Shown: positions 30,097 through 41,639, numbered from the stretch's first letter. The stretch: 64,000 nt of DNA from Aurantimonas marina (GCF_017183135.1 NZ_JADDXW010000016.1:1-64000); one strand, 5' to 3'. The notes: generated from the letters alone by a model not told the origin. A program made the numbers and translations.

Positions 30097-30777
30097 TCAG
30101 TCATAATCCCGCTCTCCGAAGATCGCCGAACCGACCCGCACGGATGTGGCGCCGAAGGCGATCGCCGTCTCGAAGTCGGCGGACATGCCCATCGACAGCT
30201 TTGCGACGCCCGCCTCGCCTGCGATCTTGGCCAGCAGCGCGAAGTGCGGGCCGGGATTTTCCTCGGCCGGCGGAATACACATCAGCCCCTCGATCTCCAG
30301 CCCATGGTCGGTCCGGCAGCGGGCGACGAAGGCCGCCGCCTCGCCCGGCGCGATACCGGCCTTTTGCGGCTCCTCGCCGGTATTGACCTGGACATAGAGG
30401 CGCGGATGCCGGTCCTGCTTGGCGTTTTCCTTGGCGATCGCAGCGGCGATCTTTTCCCGATCGACGCTCTCGATGACGTCGAACAGCGCCACCGCCTCAC
30501 CGGCCTTGTTCGACTGCAACGGGCCGATCAGCCGCAACTCGATGTCGGGGAAGCGTTCGCGCAAGGCCGGCCATTTGGCCTTGGCCTCCTGCACCTTGTT
30601 TTCGCCGAAGATCCGCTGACCGGCCGCGATCACCGGCAGGATCGCGTTCGCGTCGTAGGTCTTGGAAACCGCCACGAGGTCGACCGCGTGCTCGGCTCGG
30701 CCCGCGTCGTTCGTCGCGGTGGCGATGCGTTCGCACACCGCCCGGTAGCGTTCGCCTGTCGTGTCGTCCATGCTCAT
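30097..30777 (-). CDS. YggS family PLP homeostasis protein
   Basis: 226-residue alanine-racemase-fold PLP carrier. PLP-binding Lys is in LVAVSKTYDANAI (about residue 37), followed by FGENKVQEAKAKW, RLIGPLQSNKAGEA, YVQVNTGEEPQKAGI, MCIPP and LSMGMSADFETAIAFGATSVRVGSAIFG. It regulates intracellular PLP levels rather than catalysing a known reaction. Divergent from leuS. Confidence 0.95.
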   Translation of the reverse strand: MSMDDTTGERYRAVCERIATATNDAGRAEHAVDLVAVSKTYDANAILPVIAAGQRIFGENKVQEAKAKWPALRERFPDIELRLIGPLQSNKAGEAVALFDVIESVDREKIAAAIAKENAKQDRHPRLYVQVNTGEEPQKAGIAPGEAAAFVARCRTDHGLEIEGLMCIPPAEENPGPHFALLAKIAGEAGVAKLSMGMSADFETAIAFGATSVRVGSAIFGERDYD

Positions 30778-30936
30778 CCTTTTTGCCGCTTCGGCGGCAT
30801 TCAGCGCCGAATTTGCCGCGATTCGGCGAAATCTCGCCGGTTCGTGTTGAACGGGACGCGAACAACGGAGTAAGTCAAGCCGCATTGCCCACGCCCGACG
30901 GCCGCAGATGGCCGCGCCAGGATACCGACCCGCCGC

Positions 30937-33537
30937 ATGTCATCAGAACGCTACAACCCCCGCGCATCCGAATCCCGCTGGCAAAAGGCCTGGGAGGAGG
31001 CAAAACTCTTCGAGACCCGCACCGACGCAGGCGGCGAGACCTATTACGTCCTCGAAATGTTCCCCTATCCGTCCGGCCGCATCCATATGGGCCATGTGCG
31101 CAACTATGCCATGGGCGACGTGGTGGCGCGCTACAAGCGGGCGAAGGGCTTCAACGTCCTGCATCCGATGGGCTGGGACGCCTTCGGCATGCCGGCCGAG
31201 AACGCCGCGATGCAGAACAAGGTGCATCCGCGCGAATGGACCTATCAGAACATCGCCACCATGCGCGGCCAGCTCAAATCGATGGGCCTCTCGTTGGACT
31301 GGTCGCGGGAATTCGCCACCTGCGACGTCGATTATTATCACCGCCAGCAGATCCTGTTCCTCGACTTCCTGGAGCACGGCCTCGCCTACCGCAAGAAATC
31401 CAAGGTCAATTGGGACCCAGTCGACCGGACGGTGCTGGCCAACGAGCAGGTGATCGACGGCAAGGGCTGGCGCTCCGGCGCCGAGGTCGAGAGCCGCGAG
31501 CTCACCCAGTGGTTCTTCAAGATCAGCGATTATGCCGAGGATCTCGACGCCGCGCTCGATACCATGCCCGGCTGGCCCGAGAAGGTCCGAACGATGCAGC
31601 GGAACTGGATCGGAAAGTCGCGCGGCATCGAGATTCCGTTCCCGCTCAAGGCCCCTCTGGCCGGACACGATGCGATCACCTGCTTCTCCACGCGGCCGGA
31701 CACCTTGCACGGTGCGAGTTTCCTTGCCATCTCTCCCGATCATCCGCTGTCGATCGCGCTCGAGGCCGGGAATGCCGGCCTCGCCGCCTTCAATGCCGAA
31801 TGCCGCCGCGTCGGGACTTCAGAGGAAGCCTTGGAGAAGGCGGAGAAGCGCGGCTTCGACACCGGTCTGAAGGTCCGTCATCCCACCGAGGACCGCGATC
31901 TATCGGTTTGGGTCGGAAATTTCGTCCTGATAGGCTACGGAACCGGCGCAGTGTTCGGCTGTCCGGCGCACGATCAGCGCGATCTCGACTTCGCTCGCAC
32001 ATACGGCTTGCCGGTTCGTAATGCGTTCTTTCTGCCGGGTGACGAAACACCTGTGGAGGCCGAGGCGCTCGTCCCGCCGAAGTCGGAAACGGTGGTCTTT
32101 GTCGATCACTTCGCCGGCCTCGCGGAGCTGACGAGCCAAGAGGCGATCGACCGCACGATCGACTGGTTTGAGGCCGAGGGCCTGGGCAAGGGTGTCACGC
32201 GCTACCGCCTGCGCGACTGGGGCATCTCGCGCCAGCGCTACTGGGGCTGTCCGATTCCGGTGCTGCATTGCGAGGCTTGCGGCGTCGTACCGGAAGCCAA
32301 GGCAAACCTTCCCGTCAAGCTGCCCGACGACATCGATTTCGACAAGCCCGGCAATCCGCTCGACCGGCACGCGACCTGGCGCGATGCCACCTGCCCGCAA
32401 TGCGGCGGCAAGGCGCGGCGCGAGACTGACACGATGGACACCTTCGTCGATTCCTCGTGGTATTTCGCCCGCTTCACCGCACCCCATGCGGACGCACCGA
32501 CCGACCCGCAGGCCGCCAATGCCTGGCTGCCGGTCGACCAGTATATCGGTGGCATCGAGCACGCGATCCTGCATCTTCTCTATTCCCGCTTCTTCGTCCG
32601 GGCGATGCGGTCTTGCGGCCATCTCGATCTCGATGAGCCGTTCAAGGGCCTGTTCACCCAAGGCATGGTGGTCCACGAGACCTATCGTGAAGGCCGCGAG
32701 TTTGTACCCCCGGCCGAGGTGGCGATCGCGGAAAGCGAGACCGGCCGCATTGCGACCCGGATCTCGACCGGTGCGCGGCTGGAAATCGGCGGCATCGAAA
32801 AGATGTCGAAATCGAAGAAGAACGTGGTCGATCCGGATGACATCATCGCCTCCTACGGCGCCGACACCGCGCGCTGGTTCATGCTGTCGGATTCGCCCCC
32901 CGACCGCGACGTCATCTGGACTGAGGCCGGCGTCGAGGGCGCCTATCGCTTCGTGCAGCGGCTGTGGCGGCTGGTTGCCGACACCGCGCCGCGCCTTGCC
33001 GGGGCGCCTGAGCAAGGTTCCGGCGACGACGCGTCCGTCTTGGCGATCCGCCGTGCCGCGCATCGCACCGCCGCAGGCGTTGCTGATGACATCGAGCGTC
33101 TGGCCTTCAACAAGGCGGTGGCGCGGATCTACGAGCTCGTAAACACCCTCGCCGCGTCCCTTCCCAAGGTTTCCGGCGACAGAGACCCGGCTATGAAGGG
33201 CGCGGCACGCGAGGCGCTGTCGATTCTCGTCCGCCTGATCGCGCCAATGATGCCGCATCTGGCCGAGGCGTGCTGGGCCGAACTGGGCGAAGCGGGACTC
33301 GTCGCCGCGGCGTCCTGGCCGAGCGTCGACCCGGCGCTGTTGCGCGACGACACGATCACGCTTCCCGTCCAGATCAACGGCAAGAAGCGCGGTGACTTGA
33401 CCATGCCGGTCGCGGCCGGCAAACCTGACGTGGAGCAAGCAGCGCTGGCGCTCGACTTCGTCCAGTCGGCGCTGGCCGGCAACGCGCCGAAGCGTGTTGT
33501 GGTCGTCCCCGGGAGAATTGTGAATGTCGTCCTCTGA
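30937..33537 (+). CDS. leuS: Leucyl-tRNA synthetase
   Basis: 866 residues, class I synthetase. HIGH-type motif [15 protein letters not shown] near 43-57, editing CP1 domain with [13 protein letters not shown] and a TATGDE-like region [21 protein letters not shown], zinc-like [24 protein letters not shown], and KMSKS in [20 protein letters not shown]. Leader of a leuS-lptE-holA operon; lptE starts 14 bases before this stop. Confidence 0.98.
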   Translation: MSSERYNPRASESRWQKAWEEAKLFETRTDAGGETYYVLEMFPYPSGRIHMGHVRNYAMGDVVARYKRAKGFNVLHPMGWDAFGMPAENAAMQNKVHPREWTYQNIATMRGQLKSMGLSLDWSREFATCDVDYYHRQQILFLDFLEHGLAYRKKSKVNWDPVDRTVLANEQVIDGKGWRSGAEVESRELTQWFFKISDYAEDLDAALDTMPGWPEKVRTMQRNWIGKSRGIEIPFPLKAPLAGHDAITCFSTRPDTLHGASFLAISPDHPLSIALEAGNAGLAAFNAECRRVGTSEEALEKAEKRGFDTGLKVRHPTEDRDLSVWVGNFVLIGYGTGAVFGCPAHDQRDLDFARTYGLPVRNAFFLPGDETPVEAEALVPPKSETVVFVDHFAGLAELTSQEAIDRTIDWFEAEGLGKGVTRYRLRDWGISRQRYWGCPIPVLHCEACGVVPEAKANLPVKLPDDIDFDKPGNPLDRHATWRDATCPQCGGKARRETDTMDTFVDSSWYFARFTAPHADAPTDPQAANAWLPVDQYIGGIEHAILHLLYSRFFVRAMRSCGHLDLDEPFKGLFTQGMVVHETYREGREFVPPAEVAIAESETGRIATRISTGARLEIGGIEKMSKSKKNVVDPDDIIASYGADTARWFMLSDSPPDRDVIWTEAGVEGAYRFVQRLWRLVADTAPRLAGAPEQGSGDDASVLAIRRAAHRTAAGVADDIERLAFNKAVARIYELVNTLAASLPKVSGDRDPAMKGAAREALSILVRLIAPMMPHLAEACWAELGEAGLVAAASWPSVDPALLRDDTITLPVQINGKKRGDLTMPVAAGKPDVEQAALALDFVQSALAGNAPKRVVVVPGRIVNVVL

Positions 33538-34072
33538 TCCGCTTCGATCCCGCGCCCTTGTGGCTGTTGGCCTTGCCTTGGTGGTCCTGGCCCTGCCGGC
33601 CTGCACCCTCCGCCCGCTTTATGCCTCGGCCGGCAATTCAGACATGCTTGCGCCCGGCGGCGCCTTGGCAGCGTTGCGTGGCCGCATCGCCGTTTCGGAA
33701 GCCAATTCGCGAACCGATCAGATCGTCCGCAACGCCCTCCTGTCGCGCCTGAACCAAGGAACGCGGGTGGCCCAGCCGCTCTACGAGGTCCGCCTCACCG
33801 TCACCGGCGGCGAAGTCGGCATTACTATCGAAGCGGGAGGCGCGCTCAGCTCCTCCCTCTACCGCATGACTGGGCGATATCAGTTGGTCCGGATGTCTGA
33901 CAATCAGGTGGTCGAGACAGCCAGCCGCACGGCGACAGTGCCCTTCGATCGGACCGCGCAGCTCTATCAAAGTCAGCGCGCGCTCATCGACGCGCGCCAG
34001 CAGGCAGGCGAGGATGTCGCGGCCCAGCTCGAGATTGCGCTCGTGCGCGCGCTCGAGAAGGCCGGCGTCTGA
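33524..34072 (+). CDS. lptE: LPS-assembly lipoprotein LptE
   Basis: 182 residues with a lipoprotein signal ([16 protein letters not shown], Cys at residue 27), the TLRPLY sequence after the Cys typical of this family, then beta-strands and a C-terminal helix. It should sit in the outer membrane as the plug partner of LptD. Overlaps leuS by 14 bases and precedes holA, the normal alphaproteobacterial order. Confidence 0.92.
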   Translation: MSSSDPLRSRALVAVGLALVVLALPACTLRPLYASAGNSDMLAPGGALAALRGRIAVSEANSRTDQIVRNALLSRLNQGTRVAQPLYEVRLTVTGGEVGITIEAGGALSSSLYRMTGRYQLVRMSDNQVVETASRTATVPFDRTAQLYQSQRALIDARQQAGEDVAAQLEIALVRALEKAGV

Positions 34073-34153
34073 CGACAAGGACCGTCACCGACGTGCAGGG
34101 CGCTCGATGATGAAGGAAATTGGCGCGACAGATCGCAAGGACGGACTCGGATA

Positions 34154-35203
34154 ATGGCGCAAAAGAAGGCGGGCGAGGTCGAGGCGTTCCTCTCCCGTCC
34201 CGATTTTTCGTTTCCGGTCATCCTGCTTTACGGCCCCGATCCCGGTCTCGTCGCCGAACGCTCCGCCAAGATCGCCGAGATGTCCGGCGTCGACCGCAAC
34301 GACCCCTTCGCGGCTGTGACGCTGGCGGCCGACGAGTTGGAAAAGGATATCGGCCGGCTCTATGACGAAGCCCGGACTGTGTCCCTGTTCGGCGGACGCC
34401 GTCTCATTTGTGTGCGTGGCGCCGGCGCCGGCAAGGGTCTGGCGGAAGCGGTCGGCGATCTGGCGGCTTCGCAGCTGGAAGGCGCCCTCGTCATCGTCGA
34501 AGCCGGCGACCTCAAGAAGAGCGCCGCGCTACGAAACAACGTCGAGCGCGGACGATTCGCCATGGCGCTGCCCTGTTACCAGGACGAAGGCAGGGTGATC
34601 GACAGGATGATCGACGAGGAATTCGGCCAAAGCGGGCTATCGATCGGCCGGGAGGCGCGCGACGAACTGCGCGCCCGCCTCGGAGCCAATCGTCTTGCCT
34701 CACGCGGCGAAGTCCGCAAACTCTGTCTCTACGCTCTGGGCGCGCCGTCGGTGACCGAGGCCGACGTCCGGGCGGTCGTCGGCGACGTTTCGGCGGACAC
34801 GCTGGAAGAGACCATCGACGCCGCGGCGAGCGGGGACGTCAAGCGCCTGCCGCATCTCATCGGCCGACTGGTGTCCGCCGGCACCGCCACCTTCCAGCTT
34901 CACCAGAATCTGTTGCGCTATTTCCAGCAGCTGCAGACCATGCGCGAGATGATCGAACGCGGCGGCGAGCCGATCGGGCGGGTGGTCGAGCGGCGACGGC
35001 CGCATTTTCGCCGCAAGGCGGCTCTCGAGGCCGCGCTGGCGGCTTGGCCGCTGGAAGAGATCACCGCGATTCTCCAGCGGATCGAGCGGGACATCCTGAC
35101 GAGCCGCAGGGAAGGCGGGCTCGCCTCGACGATCACCCAGAAGACCTTGCTCGACATCGCCGTCGAGGCGGCCCGGCTGCGCGCCCGGGGCAGCCGCGCC
35201 TGA
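34154..35203 (+). CDS. holA: DNA polymerase III subunit delta
   Basis: 349 residues; the wrench that opens the beta clamp. N-terminal FPVILLYGPDPGLVAERSAKI, SLFGGRRLICVRG, central LGANRLASRGEVRKLCLYALG and the C-terminal helical domain LPHLIGRLVSAGTATFQLHQNLLRYFQQL. Ends 86 bases before the convergent parB stop. Confidence 0.93.
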   Translation: MAQKKAGEVEAFLSRPDFSFPVILLYGPDPGLVAERSAKIAEMSGVDRNDPFAAVTLAADELEKDIGRLYDEARTVSLFGGRRLICVRGAGAGKGLAEAVGDLAASQLEGALVIVEAGDLKKSAALRNNVERGRFAMALPCYQDEGRVIDRMIDEEFGQSGLSIGREARDELRARLGANRLASRGEVRKLCLYALGAPSVTEADVRAVVGDVSADTLEETIDAAASGDVKRLPHLIGRLVSAGTATFQLHQNLLRYFQQLQTMREMIERGGEPIGRVVERRRPHFRRKAALEAALAAWPLEEITAILQRIERDILTSRREGGLASTITQKTLLDIAVEAARLRARGSRA

Positions 35204-35250
35204 CATCAGGCCAGACGACACCGCCCTAGGCGGCATCGAACGCCATCTTT

Positions 35251-35266
35251 TGTTTCACGTGAGTCA
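35251..35266. promoter_or_regulatory. parS: parS-like site TGTTTCACGTGAGTCA
   Basis: Left arm perfect, right arm with two mismatches. Lies in the gap between the convergent ends of holA and parB. The same right arm recurs at 40471 and 44278. Confidence 0.55.
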
Positions 35267-35289
35267 TGCGGCCACCCGGACGTGGTCGG

Positions 35290-36264
35290 TCAGAGCTCCC
35301 GCACCCGCGGCGCCTGTTCAACCCGGCGTTGTGCCCGCGTCTGCAGCAGGCCACAGATCTCGTCGAGCTGCTCGAGATCAGCATAGTCGATGCGGATGGA
35401 GCCGCGCTCCCCATCGACGCGGATTTCCACCGGCATGCCGAGTGCCTGCGCCAGAAGATTCTCCAGCGCCATGACATCGGCATCGCGCTCGGCAGCCGCT
35501 TTGCGCTTGCCTTTGCGCGCGGGCTTGGCAGGCCGGTCTTCCACCGCCTCGGTAGGTTTGCGGGCGAGATCCTCCGCCTCGCGCACACTCAAGCCGCGCG
35601 ACACGATTTCATTCGCCAGCGCGAGCGGATCATCGGCGGTCACGACGGTCCGCGCCGCGCCGGGCGACAGCGTGCCGGCCACCACCATGCCGCGCACTTC
35701 CTCCGGCAATTTCAGCAATCGCAGCGTGTTGGCGACGTGGCTGCGGCTTTTGCCGAGCACGTCGGCGAGATCGGACTGGGTGTAGCCGTGTTCATCGATC
35801 AGCGTCTCGTAGGCTTGTGCCTCTTCGACCGCGTTTAAATCGGCGCGCTGGACGTTTTCGATGATCGCGATTTCGAGCGACTGACGATCGCCGATGTCGC
35901 GCAGCACGACCGGGACCTCGCTGAGGCCGGCGGCCCGGGCGGCGCGCCAGCGTCGTTCGCCGGCGACGATCTCGAACGCCTCCGGCTGGCCAGGCTTGGG
36001 ACGCAGCAGCAGCGGCTGGACCACACCATGATTCCTGATCGAGGCGGCAAGATCGTTGAGATCGGCCTCATCGAAGCGGCGGCGCGGATTGTTGGGGTTG
36101 GGCGAAATCCTGTCCAAAGCGACGAAGCGCTCGGCCGGAATCGCGGCCGGCGCTGCCTCCGATCCGCCATGGCCTGGCATCGGCCTCGGAGGCATGACGC
36201 CGCCAGTCCCGATCAGCGAGGCGAGGCCGCGTCCCAGCCGCTGCCGCGATTTATCTTCGTTCAT
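35290..36264 (-). CDS. parB: Chromosome partitioning protein ParB
   Basis: 324 residues. CTPase clamp that loads at parS and organises the origin region. N-terminal SRQRLGRGLASLIG (ParA-interacting peptide), CTP-binding GERRWRAARAAGL, helix-turn-helix GYTQSDLADVLGKSRSHVANTLRLLKLP and a C-terminal dimerisation domain. Start at 36264 chosen for MNEDKSRQRLGRGL; the longer frame adds 50 residues of no family character. Gap of 74 bases to parA. The substrate sites are the parS-like palindromes listed separately. Confidence 0.97.
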   Translation of the reverse strand: MNEDKSRQRLGRGLASLIGTGGVMPPRPMPGHGGSEAAPAAIPAERFVALDRISPNPNNPRRRFDEADLNDLAASIRNHGVVQPLLLRPKPGQPEAFEIVAGERRWRAARAAGLSEVPVVLRDIGDRQSLEIAIIENVQRADLNAVEEAQAYETLIDEHGYTQSDLADVLGKSRSHVANTLRLLKLPEEVRGMVVAGTLSPGAARTVVTADDPLALANEIVSRGLSVREAEDLARKPTEAVEDRPAKPARKGKRKAAAERDADVMALENLLAQALGMPVEIRVDGERGSIRIDYADLEQLDEICGLLQTRAQRRVEQAPRVREL

Positions 36265-36338
36265 CCTCGTTTCCCCGCTTCTATCGGCTCGGTTTCCGCG
36301 AAATTCCGCCTCGGACGGCGACCCGCCATCGCGCCCCG

Positions 36339-37148
36339 TCACGCGGCCACCAGCCGTCGTTCGCGCCGAATGATTTCCGACGCTAGGCGAATATATGCCT
36401 GACTGCCCGGACATTTCATGTCGTAGAGGACGACGGGTTTGCCGAAAGACGGCGCTTCCGAAACCCGCACATTGCGCGGGATGATCGTCTCGTAGACATG
36501 TTCACCCATATAGGAGCGCACGTCCCGGACCACCTGGGCCGCCAGATTGTTACGCCCGTCATACATCGTCAAGACGATCCCGTGCAGTGCCAGTGCCGGG
36601 TTCAGGGTATCGCGAACCTGCTCGACCGTCTGTAGCAACTGGCTGAGACCTTCCAGCGCGAAGAACTCGCACTGCAGCGGAACCAGGATCGAATCCGCCG
36701 CCGCCATGGCGTTGATCGTGAGGAGATTCAGGGATGGCGGACAATCGATCAGGACGAAATCGAACAGCGGCGTGTCGACCTGATGGAAATGCAGGGCATC
36801 GCGCAGCCGATAAGCGCGGCCGGGCGCACCGGAAATCTCCATCTCCAAGCCCAGGAGATCGAGCGTCGACGGGATGATCGACAGGCTCGGCACCGCCGTT
36901 GCCATCGCTGCCTCGGTAACCGAGACGTTTTCCATCAGAACGTCGTAGGAGGAGACGTCGCGATCGTCCTTTTCGATCCCCAGCCCAGTCGAGGCATTGC
37001 CCTGGGGATCGAGGTCGATGAGCAACGTCCGCTTGCCGATCGCGGCAAGGGCGGTGGCGAGGTTGATGGCGGTCGTGGTCTTGCCGACTCCACCCTTCTG
37101 ATTGGCTATGGTGATGATCCGCATCGGCTGCCCGCTAGTCGCATCCAT
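36339..37148 (-). CDS. parA: Chromosome partitioning ATPase ParA
   Basis: 269 residues. Deviant Walker A QKGGVGKTTTAINLATAL (two lysines) at about 18-35, ADP/Walker A-prime LLIDLDPQGNASTGLG, DCPPSLNLLTINAM (Walker B). ATP-dependent, DNA-binding; moves ParB-parS complexes. ATG at 37148 has GGGAGG upstream. Follows rsmG in the same direction, the mnmE-mnmG-rsmG-parA-parB order conserved in alphaproteobacteria. Confidence 0.97.
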   Translation of the reverse strand: MDATSGQPMRIITIANQKGGVGKTTTAINLATALAAIGKRTLLIDLDPQGNASTGLGIEKDDRDVSSYDVLMENVSVTEAAMATAVPSLSIIPSTLDLLGLEMEISGAPGRAYRLRDALHFHQVDTPLFDFVLIDCPPSLNLLTINAMAAADSILVPLQCEFFALEGLSQLLQTVEQVRDTLNPALALHGIVLTMYDGRNNLAAQVVRDVRSYMGEHVYETIIPRNVRVSEAPSFGKPVVLYDMKCPGSQAYIRLASEIIRRERRLVAA

Positions 37149-37254
37149 CGGTCGCCTCCCGCATCGTTACGATGGCGGCGCACTTGCCAGCCATCACGGC
37201 TTGCCTCAAGGCCCGCCGGATAACGATCTCGACCCCGGGGGCGCATGGCGTAGC

Positions 37255-37986
37255 CTAACGCCGCGCGATGTTGCCGATGTCGAGGACGACCGAACCATCC
37301 TCGAGGTTCGATTCATGCTTTACCACGGTGAATCGCCAATGGGCAGCCGCTTGGTTAATTTCCTGTTCATGATTGCGACCCTTTTGAAAAAAGCACCGCG
37401 CCGACGTCCTGATATGAGGCGCCACCATCGCCAACAGCTCCGGAAGCGTCGCCAAGGCCCGCGCGGTCACTAAATCCGCCGCTCCCAGCGCCGCGCCGCA
37501 ATCCTCGATCCGGGCGGCGTGAACCGTCCCGTCGAGACCGAGTCCGCGCTGGACGGCGCGCAGGAAAGCCGCCTTCTTAGCGTTGCTCTCGACCAAATCG
37601 ACGAGACCGCCCTGGTCCGCCCGCGCCGCAGCCACGACAAGGCCGGGAAGCCCCGCACCGGATCCCAGATCGACGCAGCGCTGAAACGGCGGCAGGAGGC
37701 GCTCCAGCACCAGCGAATCAGCGACGTGGCGCGACCAAACATCGCCGATCGTCGCCGGGGCGACGAGGTTGATGTGGCGCTGCCATTCGGTCAGCAGGGC
37801 GACATATTGATCCAGACACGCCAGCGTTTCACGTGAAACATCGCGGTTTTCGAGAAACTGGGCACGCCCCTCCGCCTGTTGCGCCGCCACTTCGGCGGGC
37901 CGCGGCGCGGCTTTGCGCTTTGGTTTGGCCGCGGGCTGCCGCTCCGGCGGAAAAGGCTTTCGCTCACGCCGCACGAACGACCTCAC
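37255..37986 (-). CDS. rsmG: 16S rRNA (guanine-N7)-methyltransferase RsmG
   Basis: 243 residues with a Lys/Arg/Pro-rich N-terminal extension and the methyltransferase fold: [53 protein letters not shown] (SAM site), [14 protein letters not shown]. Methylates G527 of 16S rRNA. With the ATG at 37986 it overlaps mnmG by 23 bases; a GTG at 37890 would remove both the overlap and the extension and is a real alternative. A near-perfect parS site encodes V-S-R-E-T. Confidence 0.94.
   Translation of the reverse strand: MRSFVRRERKPFPPERQPAAKPKRKAAPRPAEVAAQQAEGRAQFLENRDVSRETLACLDQYVALLTEWQRHINLVAPATIGDVWSRHVADSLVLERLLPPFQRCVDLGSGAGLPGLVVAAARADQGGLVDLVESNAKKAAFLRAVQRGLGLDGTVHAARIEDCGAALGAADLVTARALATLPELLAMVAPHIRTSARCFFQKGRNHEQEINQAAAHWRFTVVKHESNLEDGSVVLDIGNIARR
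37825..37840. promoter_or_regulatory. parS: parS-like site CGTTTCACGTGAAACA
   Basis: One mismatch (first base) to the ParB consensus, inner 14 bases perfect. Inside rsmG, 0.7 kb upstream of the parA start; likely the main or one of the main centromere sites. Confidence 0.8.
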
Positions 37987-39853
37987 TGCGCCGCATGGCG
38001 ACGAGGATCAGCGCGAGGGCGGCCGGCGTCATCCCGTCGATCCGTTCAGCTTCGGCAATCGACGCCGGGCGACGGGCCATCAGCTTTTGCCGCAATTCGT
38101 TGGACAAGCCGGTGAGACTGGAAAAGTCGAGATCGTCCGGGATCGTCCGGTTCTCGTCCCGGCGCAGACGTTCCTGATCGCGCCGCTGGCGCTCCAGATA
38201 GACATCGTAGCCGGCTTCGATCTCGATCCGCTCCCGAATCGGCCCACCAATATCCTTGAACTCCGGCCAGATGGCGGTCAGCCGATCCAGATTGATCTCG
38301 GTTTGCGAGAGTAGCTGCCAGGCCGAGCGGCGGCGGCCATCCTGATTAATTGCCAACCCCTGTCGCTGGGCTTCGGACGGCGTCAGCTGAGCTGTTTCTA
38401 GCATCGCGCGGGCCCTTGCGAGCGCCCCCTCGCTTTCCTCGAAAGCCTGGCGACGTTCCGCGTCGACGATGCCAAGCGACAGACCGAGTGGCGTCAACCG
38501 GCGGTCGGCATTGTCGGCCCGAAGCGAAAGGCGGAATTCGGCCCGCGAGGTGAACATGCGATAGGGCTCGGACACCCCGGTGCGGGTGAGATCGTCGATC
38601 ATCACACCGATATAGGCGTCGGCCCGGCCGATGCCGACAGGCTCCGCGCCGCCAGCAAGCCGCGCCGCGTTGATCCCGGCGACGATCCCCTGCGCCGCGG
38701 CTTCCTCGTAGCCCGTCGTGCCGTTGATCTGGCCGGCGAGGAACAGGCCCTCCGCCCGGCGAACCGCCAGATGCCGGTCGAGTTCGCGCGGATCCACGTG
38801 ATCATATTCGATGGCATAGCCCGGCTTCAGCACCGCCACCCGCTCAAGTCCCGGTATGGAACGCAGGAACTGCAGCTGGACGTCCTCCGGCAGGGAGGTC
38901 GACACGCCATTCGGATAGATCGTGTCGTCGTCAAGCCCTTCCGGCTCAAGGAATATCTGGTGGCCGTCGCGGTCGCCGAACTTGACGATCTTGTCCTCGA
39001 TCGAGGGACAATAGCGCGGCCCCGCTCCCTCGATGCGGCCGGAATAGAGTGCCGAACGGCCAATATTCTCGCGGATGATCCGGTGGGTTTCGGGCGTCGT
39101 CCGGGTAATCCCGCAATCGATCTGCGGATTGGTGATCGCCTTCGTCAGATAGGAAAACGGGACCGGGTCCGCGTCTGGGGCCTGCCGGTCGAGCCCGCTC
39201 CAGTCGATCGTGCGGCCGTCGAGCCGTGGCGGCGTGCCGGTCTTCAGCCGGCCGAGTGCCAGGCCGAGCCGCTTCAGCGTTCCCGAAAGGCCCAGCGAGG
39301 GATCCTCACCCATGCGCCCGGCCGGAATCGTCCGGTCGCCGATATGGATCAGACCCGACAGGAATGTCCCCGTCGTCAGCACCACGGCCCGGCACTGAAT
39401 GGCGCGGCCGTCGCCGAGGACCACACCGGTCACCCGGTTCCGCTTGTCCAGGACAAGATCGGCGACGTCGCCTTCGACCACGTCGAGATCGGCGTGGGCG
39501 GCAATCGCCGCCTGCATCGCCTCGCGGTAGAGACGCCGGTCAGCCTGGGTCCGGGGTCCGCGCACGGCTGGCCCCTTGCGCCGGTTGAGCAGCCGAAACT
39601 GGACGCCCGCCGCGTCGGCCACCCGCCCCATCAATCCGCCCAGCGCGTCGATCTCGCGGACGAGATGGCCCTTGCCGATGCCGCCGATCGCAGGATTGCA
39701 GCTCATCGCGCCGATTGTATCGAAGCGGTGGGTGACCAGCGCGGTTCGCGCCCCGGCTCGCGCCGAAGCGCTGGCGGCCTCGCAGCCGGCATGGCCGCCG
39801 CCGATGATGACGACGTCGTAGTTGGACGTTGCGGGGAGGGACGGATCGCGCAT
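37964..39853 (-). CDS. mnmG: tRNA uridine 5-carboxymethylaminomethyl modification enzyme MnmG (GidA)
   Basis: 629 residues, FAD protein that with MnmE makes the cmnm5U34 wobble modification. FAD site [21 protein letters not shown] near 13-33, [67 protein letters not shown] and the C-terminal helical region with RLTPLG. Start at 39853 gives MRDPSLP; the longer frame is not family-like. Confidence 0.97.
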   Translation of the reverse strand: MRDPSLPATSNYDVVIIGGGHAGCEAASASARAGARTALVTHRFDTIGAMSCNPAIGGIGKGHLVREIDALGGLMGRVADAAGVQFRLLNRRKGPAVRGPRTQADRRLYREAMQAAIAAHADLDVVEGDVADLVLDKRNRVTGVVLGDGRAIQCRAVVLTTGTFLSGLIHIGDRTIPAGRMGEDPSLGLSGTLKRLGLALGRLKTGTPPRLDGRTIDWSGLDRQAPDADPVPFSYLTKAITNPQIDCGITRTTPETHRIIRENIGRSALYSGRIEGAGPRYCPSIEDKIVKFGDRDGHQIFLEPEGLDDDTIYPNGVSTSLPEDVQLQFLRSIPGLERVAVLKPGYAIEYDHVDPRELDRHLAVRRAEGLFLAGQINGTTGYEEAAAQGIVAGINAARLAGGAEPVGIGRADAYIGVMIDDLTRTGVSEPYRMFTSRAEFRLSLRADNADRRLTPLGLSLGIVDAERRQAFEESEGALARARAMLETAQLTPSEAQRQGLAINQDGRRRSAWQLLSQTEINLDRLTAIWPEFKDIGGPIRERIEIEAGYDVYLERQRRDQERLRRDENRTIPDDLDFSSLTGLSNELRQKLMARRPASIAEAERIDGMTPAALALILVAMRRSEVVRAA

Positions 39854-40007
39854 GGGTCTCGGATACTGGTTGGACGGGACGGAGTGACAGCCGCGAAAGG
39901 GGCTTCGGCACCGACAGGCAAACATTTTGCAGTGAGGCTTAAGCCTATAAAGGCTCAATCGCTCGGAGACAACGCAAGCGGAAATGCGGCAACAAGCCCG
40001 CCTTGAC

Positions 40008-41444
40008 TCATTTGCCGATGCAGAACTCGGAAAAGATGACGTCCAGAAGATCCTCGACCCCGACCTGGCCAGTCAGCGCGCCGAGGCGGTTGCCGGCCCG
40101 CCGCAGGGTTTCCGCCCCCACTTCCGGCGGCATGTCCCCCTCCGAGACGAATTGTTCGAGGATCCGCAGCGCATCGGCGACCAACTCCTTGTGACGAGTC
40201 CGCATCGGCACCGCCTCGTCCGGATCGCCTGCCGCGTCGACCGCCAAGGCCGCGACATGGGCGACAAGCGCCGACATCCCCTCGCCGGATTGGGTGGAAA
40301 TGCCGAAGTCGAAGGCGAAATCGTCCCATTCGCCGCCGAACCGGGCCGCCAGACCGTGCGGTTTGGGGCGGTCCACCTTGGTGCGAACGGTCAGAATATG
40401 GCGTCGGGGCCGGGACATTCCGGTCACCACGTCGTCCCGCGCCGCCTCCGACGCGGTGAGCATCATCGGATGTTTCACGTGAGTCAAAAGCTCCGCGAAC
40501 CGCGCGAACGGACCGTGTCCTGATTGTGGGTCGACCAGCGCCAGGACCAGATCCGCCGAATCCATCACGGCCTTGGCCCGCTCAACGCCGATCGCCTCCA
40601 CCGCATCGGCCGTTTCGCGGATTCCAGCCGTGTCGGAGAAACGCACCGGGACACCGCCGAGATCGAGGGTCGCCTCGATCACGTCGCGCGTCGTACCGGG
40701 AATTTCGGTGACGATCGCCACCTCGCGGTCGGCCAGGGCATTGAGCAGGCTGGACTTTCCGGCATTGGGCGCGCCGACGATCGCCACCCTGTAGCCCTCG
40801 CGCAGTATCTCGCCGCGGTCGGCCTTGGCGAGATGGGCCCGCATCTCATCGACGAGCAACGCGACCTTTGCCATGACCCCGCTAGCAACGTCGTCGCCGA
40901 CATCGCCCTCGTCGGCAAAGTCGAACGAGGCTTCGATCATCGCCCGCGCTTCGGTCAGCCGCTGCATCCAGTCTTCGTAGATCGCGCGCAACGCCCCGCC
41001 CGCCTGCGCCACCGCCATGCGGCGCTGCGCCTCGGTCTCGGCCGAAATGAGATCAGCCAGCCCCTCGGCCTCCGTCAGGTCGATACGGCCATTTTCGAAG
41101 GCGCGCCGGGTGAACTCGCCAGCGACCGCGAGACGCACCTCGGGGAGCGCCGTCGCCGCGTCGAGAAAGGCCGCGACGACGGCCCGCCCACCATGCAGGT
41201 GAAACTCGGCGAGATCCTCCCCGGTGACGCTGCCAGGCGACGGAAAGAACAAAACGATGCCCCGGTCGATGGTCGCGCCGGCCGCATCGCGGAACCGGCG
41301 AAGGCTGGCGCGGCGTTCCGGCGGGATTCCGCCGGCGAGGCTCTCCAAGACAAGCCGAGCGTCCGGACCGCTGACGCGCACGACCGCAACACCGGAGGGC
41401 AGGGCTCCGGAGGAGAGGGCAGCAATGGTATCGGATGGGATCAA
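40008..41444 (-). CDS. mnmE: tRNA modification GTPase MnmE (TrmE)
   Basis: 478 residues. N-terminal tetrahydrofolate-binding domain ([68 protein letters not shown]), inserted G domain ([22 protein letters not shown]) and the terminal CIGK with the catalytic Cys in [10 protein letters not shown]. No family-like ATG is seen, so I use a TTG at 41444; a longer ATG-initiated frame runs far upstream without coding character. Divergent from the YyaL-like gene. A parS-like site lies within it. Confidence 0.93.
   Translation of the reverse strand: MIPSDTIAALSSGALPSGVAVVRVSGPDARLVLESLAGGIPPERRASLRRFRDAAGATIDRGIVLFFPSPGSVTGEDLAEFHLHGGRAVVAAFLDAATALPEVRLAVAGEFTRRAFENGRIDLTEAEGLADLISAETEAQRRMAVAQAGGALRAIYEDWMQRLTEARAMIEASFDFADEGDVGDDVASGVMAKVALLVDEMRAHLAKADRGEILREGYRVAIVGAPNAGKSSLLNALADREVAIVTEIPGTTRDVIEATLDLGGVPVRFSDTAGIRETADAVEAIGVERAKAVMDSADLVLALVDPQSGHGPFARFAELLTHVKHPMMLTASEAARDDVVTGMSRPRRHILTVRTKVDRPKPHGLAARFGGEWDDFAFDFGISTQSGEGMSALVAHVAALAVDAAGDPDEAVPMRTRHKELVADALRILEQFVSEGDMPPEVGAETLRRAGNRLGALTGQVGVEDLLDVIFSEFCIGK
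40471..40486. promoter_or_regulatory. parS: parS-like site TGTTTCACGTGAGTCA
   Basis: Same variant as at 35251 (perfect left arm, two mismatches on the right). Inside mnmE, where the minus strand reads L-T-H-V-K-H-P. Confidence 0.5.
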
Positions 41445-41639
41445 ACGAGCGGCTCGGTCTATTCCGTGATGGTCGAAGGCGACAGAACCAGCTTCTTTGG
41501 ACGTTCGCAACCGGCAGGCCGCGAGGCATTCGGGACCGCGTTTTGGCCGCGACACGCCATTGAACGGGAAGCAGCCCTCGAAATCGTCGATCGCTTGCCT
41601 TAGGCTTCCGGGTTTGAGGGCCGGAACCACAGGATATTC

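Noticed and set aside
31900-33606. 568-residue minus-strand frame opposite leuS
   Set aside because: Antisense shadow; no recognisable protein and it would also overlap lptE.
38771-40006. 411-residue plus-strand frame opposite mnmG
   Set aside because: Antisense shadow with no domain; mnmG has complete FAD motifs.
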